Part shown: positions 1 to 6,766 of the stretch, in pieces | Layout of the letters: each line of letters opens with the position of its first letter | Position numbering within the stretch: position 1 is the stretch's first letter | Source: Deltaproteobacteria bacterium | Lineage (GTDB): Bacteria > Desulfobacterota > GWC2-55-46 > DRME01 | Length of the DNA stretch: 53,429 nt | Assembly (NCBI GenBank): GCA_011375175.1 | Contig: DRME01000110.1 | Coordinates: 1-53,429 of the forward strand | Direction: 5' to 3' | Program-made: the position numbers and the translations under genes | The notes under the pieces: model-generated | The model's database searches: none | Told to the model about the DNA's origin: nothing | What the model saw: only the letters and a program-made list of their open reading frames with translations

Positions 1-169
1 GTAAAAAGGTTCCCTCAGACTCCCTCCAAAAACTTTTAACGCCCTGCGGTTCATCCCGATTTTGCAAGCAAAATCGGGATGAACCGCAGGGAATTAAAGT
101 CTTTGAAGGGGGTCTGGGGGAAACTTTCTACAGAAAGTTTCCCCCAGGGTAATTAATCAGAGTTTCCTT
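1..169 (+). repeat. Family A palindromic element, copy A1 (left end cut by window edge)
   Basis: The order is part of hairpin H1, a linker, the long hairpin H2 (24-nt arms at 42-65 and 68-91, perfect), a second linker, hairpin H3 (16-nt arms at 114-129 and 132-147, perfect), then the terminal repeat, which reads AAGGAAACTCTGATT on the minus strand. The terminal repeat touches the stop codon of argC (169-171), so the element is the immediate 3' flank of that gene. H3 could act as its transcription terminator or as an RNA 3'-end stabiliser. No ORF is seen in it. Confidence 0.9.
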
Positions 170-1239
170 CATATTTGGAGCGGCGCGGTGCGCAGTCCCT
201 CGGTCTCGTCGAATCCGAAGAGGATGTTCATGTTCTGCACCGCCGCCCCTGAAGCGCCCTTCACGAGGTTGTCTATGGCCGAGACTATGACCACACGTCC
301 CGTCCTGCCGTCGGCCCGCAGTCCTATGTCGCAGAAGTTGGAGCCCCGCACCCAGCTTATGTTTGGGAAGACCCCCTCGGGCCGCACGCGGACGAAGGGC
401 TCGCCGTCGTAGAAGTCCCGGTAGAGTTCGAGAAGCGCCACCGTCGTGTGGGTGCCGGTGAGCGAGGCCGTCACGGTGGTGAGGATGCCCCGCGACAGGG
501 GCAGGAGATGCGGCGTGAACGAGACCCTGACGGCGGCTCCGGCCACGTCGGAGAGGACGGCCTCTATCTCGGGCGTGTGGCGATGGACGGCGACCTTGTA
601 GGCGCCGAAGGCCTCGTTGACCTCGCAGAAGGAGGTTGCGAGCGAGGCCGACCGCCCGGCGCCGCTAACGCCGCTCTTCGAGTCGATGACGATGGTCGAG
701 GGGTCTACGACCTCCTCCTTGACGGCCGGCGCCAGGGCGAGCACGGCCGACGTGGGATAGCAGCCGGGATTTGCTATGAGCCTTGCGCCCTCGACGGCGC
801 GGCGGTAGAGCTCGGGCAGGCCGTATACGGCGGAACCGAGAAGCTCGGGGGCCCTGTGCGGGGCGTACCAGGCGCGATACGTCCCGGCGTCACGGAGCCT
901 GAAGTCGGCGCTCAGGTCGACCACCTTCCTGCCGGCCTCGATGAGCCCGGGCACGACGGCCATGGAGGCGCCGTGGGGCAGGGCGCAGAAGATGCAGTCG
1001 GCCTCTCCGAGCGGTCCTTCGAGAGAGCCGAGGACGCCGCCCTCGGCTTCCCCCTTCAATTCATCGAAGAAGAGTCCGTCGAGATAGCCCATGAGCGAGG
1101 GAAAGACCGACGATACCGGCGCCCCGGCGAACTGTCTCGACGAGGCGTAGCATACCTCCACCTTGTCATGGAGCGCCAGGATGCGCAACAGCTCAAGCCC
1201 CGTGTAGCCGCTTGCGCCGATTACGGCCGCCTTTATCAT
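169..1239 (-). CDS. argC: N-acetyl-gamma-glutamyl-phosphate reductase
   Basis: This enzyme makes N-acetylglutamate semialdehyde from N-acetylglutamyl phosphate with NADPH, a cytosolic step of arginine biosynthesis. The N-terminus has the Rossmann motif GASGYTGLELLRIL. The catalytic cysteine lies in ANPGCYPTSA (about residue 160), followed by the dimerisation domain. The 356-residue length is normal. I chose the ATG at 1239 (MIKAAVIG) because family members begin there; an alternative start three codons upstream adds only MVA. It is the last gene of a minus-strand set rplM-rpsI-argC, although the gaps contain repeats and co-transcription is not certain. The stop codon abuts a family A element. 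The identification is secure. Confidence 0.96.
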   Translation of the reverse strand: MIKAAVIGASGYTGLELLRILALHDKVEVCYASSRQFAGAPVSSVFPSLMGYLDGLFFDELKGEAEGGVLGSLEGPLGEADCIFCALPHGASMAVVPGLIEAGRKVVDLSADFRLRDAGTYRAWYAPHRAPELLGSAVYGLPELYRRAVEGARLIANPGCYPTSAVLALAPAVKEEVVDPSTIVIDSKSGVSGAGRSASLATSFCEVNEAFGAYKVAVHRHTPEIEAVLSDVAGAAVRVSFTPHLLPLSRGILTTVTASLTGTHTTVALLELYRDFYDGEPFVRVRPEGVFPNISWVRGSNFCDIGLRADGRTGRVVIVSAIDNLVKGASGAAVQNMNILFGFDETEGLRTAPLQI

Positions 1240-1327
1240 CGCCACCACCCCTTGTCCGGGAAAAAAAGAAGGGAAGGCATATGGCGGCCTCCCCCTCGTG
1301 ACAAGACGTCCTTAAGCTGCGAACGCC

Positions 1328-1410
1328 TCAAGGAAACGCTGACTCATTTCACTGCGGGAAGCCTTCTTGAGAAGGTCTCCCGCAGAGCAATCAACCGGAG
1401 TTTCCTCAAG
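1328..1410. repeat. Minimal family A element: two terminal repeats around one hairpin
   Basis: The left end reads AAGGAAACGCTGACTCATT and the right end AATCAACCGGAGTTTCCT, which are inverted copies resembling the terminal repeats of the full A elements. Between them is a single imperfect hairpin (about 1352-1386, starting CTGCGGGAAG and ending TCTCCCGCAG). H2 and the linkers are missing. The element ends 4 bp from the rpsI stop codon, so it probably supplies the rpsI 3' end. It is either a deletion derivative or a minimal form of the family. Confidence 0.7.
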
Positions 1411-1413
1411 GGC

Positions 1414-1806
1414 CTATCTCTTGGAGAACTGGAACCTCGCCCGCGCGCCCCTCTGGCCGTACTTCTTCCTCTCCTTCATGCGCGGGTCCCTGGTGACGAG
1501 ACCGTATTTTCGCAGGGTGGGCTTGAGGGCCGGGTCCATGGCGATAAGGGCCCTGGCGATGCCGTGTCTTACGGCCCCGGCCTGTCCCGATATGCCGCCG
1601 CCCACCACGTTGGCCTTGACGGAGAACTTGCCGACCGTGCCGGTCACCTCGAAGGGCTGGCGGACGATCATCTTGAGGGTCTCCCTGGTGAAGTACTCGT
1701 CTATGGGCCTCTTGTTGATGACGATCTCTCCCGACCCGCCGCAGAGCCTCACCCTGGCCACCGAGGTCTTGCGCCTTCCGGTGGCGCTGTAGACTTCCTG
1801 AGTCAT
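1414..1806 (-). CDS. rpsI: 30S ribosomal protein S9
   Basis: This is ribosomal protein S9 of the small subunit, whose C-terminal tail reaches the P-site tRNA. The protein is 130 residues. It starts with [16 protein letters not shown], contains [19 protein letters not shown], and ends with the conserved basic tail [10 protein letters not shown], so it is complete. It follows rplM as in most bacteria, but the gap is 354 bp instead of the usual few bases. A minimal family A hairpin lies 4 bp after its stop. Confidence 0.97.
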   Translation of the reverse strand: MTQEVYSATGRRKTSVARVRLCGGSGEIVINKRPIDEYFTRETLKMIVRQPFEVTGTVGKFSVKANVVGGGISGQAGAVRHGIARALIAMDPALKPTLRKYGLVTRDPRMKERKKYGQRGARARFQFSKR

Positions 1807-2160
1807 TTACTCGATCCTCCGTTTTGTTTCAATTCCTTGCGGGGCGCCCGCCGCGGCAGCGCCGCGACACCGACTCCGCCGAACCGGCAATACCCTGTCG
1901 CTTATTCCATCGTCCGGCCCGTCCCGCGCCTTCCGCCCGGAAGCCGCGACACCGGCGAAGTCTCAGGGGGCGGCGCCATTTTCCTCGCCGCCTGCGCCCC
2001 TCAAGGCCGCGGCGTCTTCGGGGCCCGCCGATTCGATGAAGCCCTTTTCACGATGCCATTGCCCCCCAGCATGCCGTTGCCCCTGTCTGCCGTTGCCCCT
2101 GTCTGCCGTTGCCCCTGTCTGCCGTTGCCCCTCCTGCGCCGCCGTGGCGGCCAGCCGGGC
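1807..2160. other. Long rplM-rpsI intergenic gap with a 16-bp tandem repeat
   Basis: Four consecutive copies of TGCCGTTGCCCCTGTC run from 2072 to 2135; the first three are identical and the fourth ends differently. A degenerate half copy precedes them near 2054. The rest of the gap is GC-rich with no convincing ORF, promoter or terminator. rplM and rpsI are usually almost adjacent, so the gap looks like an expansion. Confidence 0.75.
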
Positions 2161-2589
2161 TCAGTCCAGGAGCGGCCTGGGGCGCTGCGCTGCGTGCGGG
2201 TGGTCGGGACCGGCGTAGACCTTGAGCTTCCTGAAGAGCGATCTGCCGAGCGGCCCCTTGGGGAGCATGCCCCAGACGGCCTTCCTGATGGCCTCTTCTG
2301 GCTTCTCGGCGAGGAGCTTGCCCAGGGCGACAGTCCTGAGGCCGCCGGGGTAGTTGGTATGCCTGTAGTAGATCTTGTCGGTGAGCTTTCTGCCGGTGAC
2401 GCTCACCTTGTCGGCGTTTACGACGACGACGAAATCGCCGGTGTCCACGCCCGGAGTGTAGACGGGCTTGTGCTTGCCCCTGAGCACCGACGCTATGGCG
2501 GCGGCGGTCCTGCCGAGGTTCTTGCCCGCCGCGTCGACGAGGTACCACTCCCTCTTCACCTCGCCGGTCTTTGCAAGATAGGTCTTCAT
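2161..2589 (-). CDS. rplM: 50S ribosomal protein L13
   Basis: This is ribosomal protein L13, an early-assembling large-subunit protein. The 142 residues start [20 protein letters not shown] and carry the family motifs [25 protein letters not shown] and MLPKGPLGR, ending at [11 protein letters not shown]. It is complete and of normal length. The ATG at 2589 is the conserved start. It is first of the minus-strand set with rpsI and argC and has a good promoter 40 bp upstream. Confidence 0.97.
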   Translation of the reverse strand: MKTYLAKTGEVKREWYLVDAAGKNLGRTAAAIASVLRGKHKPVYTPGVDTGDFVVVVNADKVSVTGRKLTDKIYYRHTNYPGGLRTVALGKLLAEKPEEAIRKAVWGMLPKGPLGRSLFRKLKVYAGPDHPHAAQRPRPLLD

Positions 2590-2627
2590 GATCGCGGTAA
2601 TCCCCTGAAGTCTTATTTGAACGAGTT

Positions 2628-2657
2628 ATTTTAATGGGGCCGGCCGTCTCTTGTCAA
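2628..2657 (-). promoter_or_regulatory. Sigma70-type promoter of rplM
   Basis: On the minus strand, TTGACA (2652-2657) and TAAAAT (2628-2633) are separated by 18 bp. Transcription would start about 30 nt before the rplM ATG. The -35 is consensus and the -10 matches 5 of 6. Confidence 0.7.
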
Positions 2658-2767
2658 GTGTTTTTGTTCTGCTGCGGTGAGCCGCGCCCCCTTGCCGTTC
2701 TCGCAGCACGGCCCGCTCGGATTCTCAAGAGGGGGATCTCCCTGCGCAATATTTTTCCCTTCCGCCC

Positions 2768-2796
2768 TTGACAAGCCCTGGGGTTTTTATTATAAT
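2768..2796 (+). promoter_or_regulatory. Consensus sigma70 promoter of tRNA-fMet
   Basis: TTGACA (2768-2773) and TATAAT (2791-2796) are both perfect, with a 17-bp spacer. The predicted start is a few bases before the tRNA 5' end at 2809. Confidence 0.9.
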
Positions 2797-2808
2797 GTTT
2801 ACTCCAGT

Positions 2809-2885
<77 letters not shown>

Positions 2886-2919
2886 TACAGATTCTCGCAC
2901 TTTGAGGTGCGATTTTAGG

Positions 2920-2947
2920 GGTCGGCCGTAAGGGCCGACCTTTTTTT
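2920..2947 (+). terminator. Intrinsic terminator after tRNA-fMet
   Basis: GGTCGGCC (2920-2927) pairs with GGCCGACC (2933-2940) across a 5-nt loop, followed by seven T (2941-2947). A smaller 6-bp hairpin TCGCAC/GTGCGA lies just before it (2894-2911). Confidence 0.92.
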
Positions 2948-3125
2948 GTTTGAAATTCTGGCGATTTTTTAATTTAATATGGCTAAGCATGTATAAGACA
3001 GCGGGAGAACAAGGCCCGGTTGTCCCCATTTTTGATAAAAGAAGGAGGCCTTCTTGTCTTGACAGTCCAAGATGTTGTGTGCTATTTATGTTCAAACCAC
3101 TATATACTGTAAAACGTATAATACC

Positions 3126-4595
3126 ATGGTAATGTTGTTCCAGACTGCAAAGCAGTTGCATCGGAAACAAATAGAGGACTTTGGTATCCCCATCTCTAAA
3201 GTCGAAAGGGCTGTACTCTATCAAAAATTTGCTGACAAACTTATCGTGAATCCCGAGCTTACTCGTGCCCTCGTATCCTACCAAGCTAATAAGAGTGCCC
3301 CGTTTTACCGCTGGCTGAAGTATAAGGAGGCCTTCTCTTCCGAGCTTGTCAAATATGTCTTGGACAGATTCCGGCCGAATGCAGGGAGGACTCCACGAGT
3401 TCTGGACCCCTTTGCAGGTGCAGGGACTACCCTGACCACTTCCTCGAAAGAAGGCTGGAAGGCAACCGGCATAGAGCTTTTGCCTATCGGAATCGCCGCT
3501 ATTCGCGCCCGTCTTTCTGCAGACAAGGTCAACATCAAATCATTCAAGTACTACTTGGACCATTTGGGAAAATACTCTTTTGATATTGCATCAAATAAGT
3601 ATACTTTTCCTCATCTCCGCATAACCGAGAAGGCGTTCTCGAAAAAGACAGAAAAAGCGCTTTCTTCGTACGTGGCATTTATCGAGAACATCAAAAATGA
3701 AGATACAAGGTATCTTTTCTGGTTCGCCTGCCTTTCCATCCTCGAAGATGTAAGTTTCACCCGTAAAGACGGTCAATACCTTCGGTGGGACTCAAGGTCG
3801 GGAAGATCACTGAGGTCGAGCTTCAACAAAGGCAATATCCCGGACTTCAGGACAGCCATAATCAGCAAGCTCCACATCATTTTCGATGACCTCAAGAAGA
3901 GAAATGGTGGCACCTTCTCTAAAAATGTCAAGGTGGTTGAAGGATCGTGCTTGACCGAGCTTGCAAAACTGCCGGCAGAATCCTTTGACCTTATAATGAC
4001 CTCGCCGCCGTACTGTAATCGCTACGATTACACTCGTACCTACGCCCTTGAGCTGGCTTTTATGGGTCACACTGAAGAAGATGTGAGAAACCTAAGACAG
4101 ACACTTCTCTCAGCAACCGTGGAAAACAAGACCAAGCGCAAGCAACTCGCGCTGGAATACTGCACTGCAGACAGGATGGACAGGTACGAAGCCGCGGTAA
4201 AAGCATTCACGAACCAACGAGCCCTCCACGAAGTCCTGGACATACTATACGAGGCGCGAGAGCAGGGCAGCCTGAATAACAATAACATACCAAACCTTGT
4301 GGAGAATTACTTCTTTGAGATGAACATCGTTATTCACGAGCTTTCGAGGCTGCTTGCACCGGGCGGTCACGTTGTAATGGTAAACGACAACGTCCAGTAT
4401 CACGGTGAAGAAGTCCCTGTCGATCTCATTCTCTCGGATTTAGCCCAAAACGCGGGGCTTAATGTTGATCACATCTGGGTCCTGCCGCGTGGTAAAGGAA
4501 ACAGCAGCCAGCAAATGGGTGCCCATGGCAGAAATGAAATCCGCAAATGCGTTTATGTATGGTCAAAACCAAACAACGAGCAAAAACCTTCATAG
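3126..4595 (+). CDS. DNA amino-methyltransferase (N6-adenine or N4-cytosine) of a type II restriction-modification system
   Basis: This protein probably methylates the recognition site of the nuclease encoded 3 bp downstream and so protects host DNA. SAM-binding motif I is VLDPFAGAGTT (about residues 92-102). Catalytic motif IV is TSPPY (292-296), continuing CNRYDYTRTY. The ~190-residue stretch between them may hold the target-recognition region. The motif order is I then IV. I start at the ATG at 3126 (MVMLFQTAKQLH); the frame also opens 18 codons upstream and a second ATG follows at 3132, so the start is uncertain. A TATAAT at 3117-3122 has no clear -35. Codon use is markedly more AT-rich than the flanking smc and rplM, consistent with transfer. 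SPPY does not settle N4 versus N6 chemistry. Confidence 0.88.
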   Translation: MVMLFQTAKQLHRKQIEDFGIPISKVERAVLYQKFADKLIVNPELTRALVSYQANKSAPFYRWLKYKEAFSSELVKYVLDRFRPNAGRTPRVLDPFAGAGTTLTTSSKEGWKATGIELLPIGIAAIRARLSADKVNIKSFKYYLDHLGKYSFDIASNKYTFPHLRITEKAFSKKTEKALSSYVAFIENIKNEDTRYLFWFACLSILEDVSFTRKDGQYLRWDSRSGRSLRSSFNKGNIPDFRTAIISKLHIIFDDLKKRNGGTFSKNVKVVEGSCLTELAKLPAESFDLIMTSPPYCNRYDYTRTYALELAFMGHTEEDVRNLRQTLLSATVENKTKRKQLALEYCTADRMDRYEAAVKAFTNQRALHEVLDILYEAREQGSLNNNNIPNLVENYFFEMNIVIHELSRLLAPGGHVVMVNDNVQYHGEEVPVDLILSDLAQNAGLNVDHIWVLPRGKGNSSQQMGAHGRNEIRKCVYVWSKPNNEQKPS

Positions 4596-4598
4596 AAA

Positions 4599-5570
4599 AT
4601 GGCAGAGACAAACCAATATACAGAAGATCTTCGCCTGATAAAATCCCTTCTCATAGTTACATCCCTGCAAAAACGAAGAGACCTCCATGCACTAAAACTT
4701 ATCAAAAAATTCGCTGGCAAGTTGCGCTGGAAACCATACAGCAACCTCCTTATCGACCCCGAAATCTGGAAATACGCAGTTAAGACCCAGGGATATGACC
4801 CAAAGCTCGTCTTTTGCCATCCAGAGGTTCTCTTATACGAGCCCACAACAAGCCTATACTATCGAGGGCTATGTGGACTTTCATTGAAAGCTGTAAGAGA
4901 CTATTTTGGTGCTGTCGATTCCCTGGAAGCGGGCAACCCGCGGGCACGTTTGGACAATGAAAAGGCGTTAAAAATGGCTCGTACCTATAATGCCTTCATT
5001 TGCTCAATCATAAAGAACTCATCTGATTGGACCCTTGAAAATGGCAACCGCACCATTATTGCCACGCTTGGCATCACCCTTGATGGCGTGATGAGGAACA
5101 AAATCGGGGATATAGCCGAAGAACGGATAAGGGGGCTTGTCGTAGAATGGCTGGCCGAACGCAATTTAATCATAGAACCGGTTCCTTCGAAGCTCAAAAA
5201 GCTCGAAAGTACACCAAGCTACCTAACCCTTAAAAAGGATATTTTGATGCGCTTTAGCCCGGAGCCGGACATATCGTTTCTAAAAGACGACCAGCTACTT
5301 GCCGTCATAGAGATTAAAGGCGGGATTGACCCGGCAGGCGCGCTCGAAAGGTACGGAGCGGCCAAAAAATCCTTTGAACATGCTATAGGTGTAAGCCCTA
5401 TGTGCAAAAACTTTTATCTTGGAGGTGTCTTTACAGAAGAGCTTACCAAGCGCATAAGCAGTGACCGCCTCGTTGAAAAAACATTCAATGTCATCGAAAT
5501 CCTTGACAAGCCAAAAATACGAAAAGAATTCTTTGACGAGATTTTTCATCACACATTGCGGCTGATATGA
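4599..5570 (+). CDS. Putative type II restriction endonuclease (PD-(D/E)XK fold)
   Basis: This is likely the cleaving partner of the methyltransferase, which ends 3 bp upstream in the same operon. The 323-residue protein has a plausible catalytic core in its C-terminal half: PD at residue 224 (EPDISFLKDD), then a strand ending in E238-x-K240 (AVIEIKGG), the classic D...ExK arrangement. The N-terminal half is helical and charged and probably recognises DNA. The size fits single-chain orthodox enzymes. An XcyI/Cfr9I-like (CCCGGG) relationship was considered, but I cannot confirm a family or target site from sequence alone. The low-GC composition matches the methyltransferase. Confidence 0.72.
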   Translation: MAETNQYTEDLRLIKSLLIVTSLQKRRDLHALKLIKKFAGKLRWKPYSNLLIDPEIWKYAVKTQGYDPKLVFCHPEVLLYEPTTSLYYRGLCGLSLKAVRDYFGAVDSLEAGNPRARLDNEKALKMARTYNAFICSIIKNSSDWTLENGNRTIIATLGITLDGVMRNKIGDIAEERIRGLVVEWLAERNLIIEPVPSKLKKLESTPSYLTLKKDILMRFSPEPDISFLKDDQLLAVIEIKGGIDPAGALERYGAAKKSFEHAIGVSPMCKNFYLGGVFTEELTKRISSDRLVEKTFNVIEILDKPKIRKEFFDEIFHHTLRLI

Positions 5571-5607
5571 AAAGAGGGCGGACTGAGTGAAGAGCTCACC
5601 GTGAACC

Positions 5608-5656
5608 TTCTAGAAATAGGGGGACGCCACCTCGTGGCGTCCCCCTATTTCTAGAA
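5608..5656. terminator. Bidirectional hairpin between the restriction and Abi genes
   Basis: A perfect 23-bp inverted repeat (arms 5608-5630 and 5634-5656, loop CTC) lies between convergent genes. The arm has a GC-rich core (GGGGGACGCCAC) and an A/T-rich foot, so each strand ends in a T-containing tract. The right arm overlaps the stop codon of the minus-strand gene (5651-5653). Confidence 0.85.
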
Positions 5657-6652
5657 TGGAATGTCGTCGTAATCATCTGTTTCAGGTCCGGCTTTCGGTT
5701 CTTCATTAGCCGGGTGAAGCTCAAGATGTCGTTTCAAGAGGTAAAGCATCAGGACGCCAGATAGATTTACAGCGAGTTCTGCAAGGCTCTTAGGAGGCTC
5801 GTTGACATCTATACCTTGTCCGTGCCCAACCCCCTTTTCAAAATTTCGCACCACGGGAACAGCTCGGAGAATATGCTCCTCAAATGCTTTCAAGAAGCCC
5901 TCATGGTAGTCGGGCACAAGACCGCTATCGATAACCTTTTTAATAAGACGCCCTGGCTTTTCCTGGTCAATCCCAAGAATCGCCTTCATCGTGCTTTCTA
6001 CCGCAAGATTAGCGGCGTGCATGGCACCCTTGTAGTCCCCGCTGGAGAAATCGGACCGAGCATGTTGAAATTCAGCTAACGCACCTTCGAATCCCCCTAT
6101 GAACAGAAGCTCTGCCGCTTTTGAATGTATTTCTGCTTCCAACCATTTCGAATCAACACGTATGATCCGGCCTTCAAGCATACGCCAGGGTAAATTGGCA
6201 TCTTCGAAGACAACGTTCAGCTGGCCTTGGTACTGGGCCGGATCGGCTAAAGGAGTATTCCAGTGCACTTTGTCTTCCACGAGAAGATCGTAAAATAGCT
6301 CCATAGCATCGAGGACAAACCTGGGGACACCACGCAGAATAAACTCTTTGGCATCCTTCAGAACCTCCCACTCCGACCGCGACTGGTAGGCACGTAGTTC
6401 CTCCCAACCGTGTTCTTTTTTCAGACAGTCGGGGAGTTCATCCCAAGCAAGTGTCCGGTTGTTGTTGTTGATACTGTTGGGATCGTAATAGGGATCAAAT
6501 TCCTCAATCACATACCAGATTCTTCGGCGAACAGGCTGACTAAGGCTTACTTCCCTGGCCGCTTCTGGATGTCTCTTTGAGAAAACTTTCAAAGCCATGG
6601 TATTCTTCACCTCGGAATCGCCAAGAGCATCGCGTCCAGTAATCGTTTCCAC
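5651..6652 (-). CDS. AbiJ-like abortive infection protein with HEPN/Abi_C-type C-terminus
   Basis: This is probably an anti-phage protein that stops growth by RNA cleavage. The N-terminal part (FSKRHPEAAREV, then RRRIWYVIEEF, then KKEHGWEEL) resembles the AbiJ N-terminal domain type 4 seen in STM4504/CBY_0614-like proteins. The C-terminal part has a helical repeat (DYKGAMHAANLAVESTMKA) and VVRNFEKGVGHGQG, matching the R-N...G-x-GHG signature of abortive-infection C-terminal/HEPN domains. The GTG at 6652 opens the frame; an ATG at residue 19 (MALKVFSKR, 6598) is an equally good start and lies nearer the conserved part. It is convergent with the restriction-modification pair, so the three form a small defence island. 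The family call rests on remembered motifs. Confidence 0.65.
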   Translation of the reverse strand: METITGRDALGDSEVKNTMALKVFSKRHPEAAREVSLSQPVRRRIWYVIEEFDPYYDPNSINNNNRTLAWDELPDCLKKEHGWEELRAYQSRSEWEVLKDAKEFILRGVPRFVLDAMELFYDLLVEDKVHWNTPLADPAQYQGQLNVVFEDANLPWRMLEGRIIRVDSKWLEAEIHSKAAELLFIGGFEGALAEFQHARSDFSSGDYKGAMHAANLAVESTMKAILGIDQEKPGRLIKKVIDSGLVPDYHEGFLKAFEEHILRAVPVVRNFEKGVGHGQGIDVNEPPKSLAELAVNLSGVLMLYLLKRHLELHPANEEPKAGPETDDYDDIPF

Positions 6653-6653
6653 T

Positions 6654-6764
6654 GCCTTTCGAGTACATGGCCAAAAGCGCGTTGACCAAGTGCAGGAAGT
6701 CAGGGCCGCGATCCTGCTCTATCGTGATGAGCGCGCGCAGTTTATGGTCGGCCCGGAAAGACCC
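6654..6764 (-). pseudogene. C-terminal-like gene remnant at the island edge
   Basis: Directly after the smc stop, one minus-strand frame reads FRADHKLRALITIEQ and DRGPDFLHLVNALLAMYSKGS: about 37 residues that look protein-coding but have no start codon, and the frame does not continue into the Abi gene. This looks like the severed end of a larger gene. It recalls the C-terminus of DUF1156-type DNA methylases, but that is a weak recollection. It may mark where the accessory island joined the smc side. Confidence 0.45.
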
Positions 6765-6766
6765 GC

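Noticed and set aside
2072-2135. CRISPR-like array
   Set aside because: The four 16-bp units are directly tandem with no spacers; no cas genes are present.
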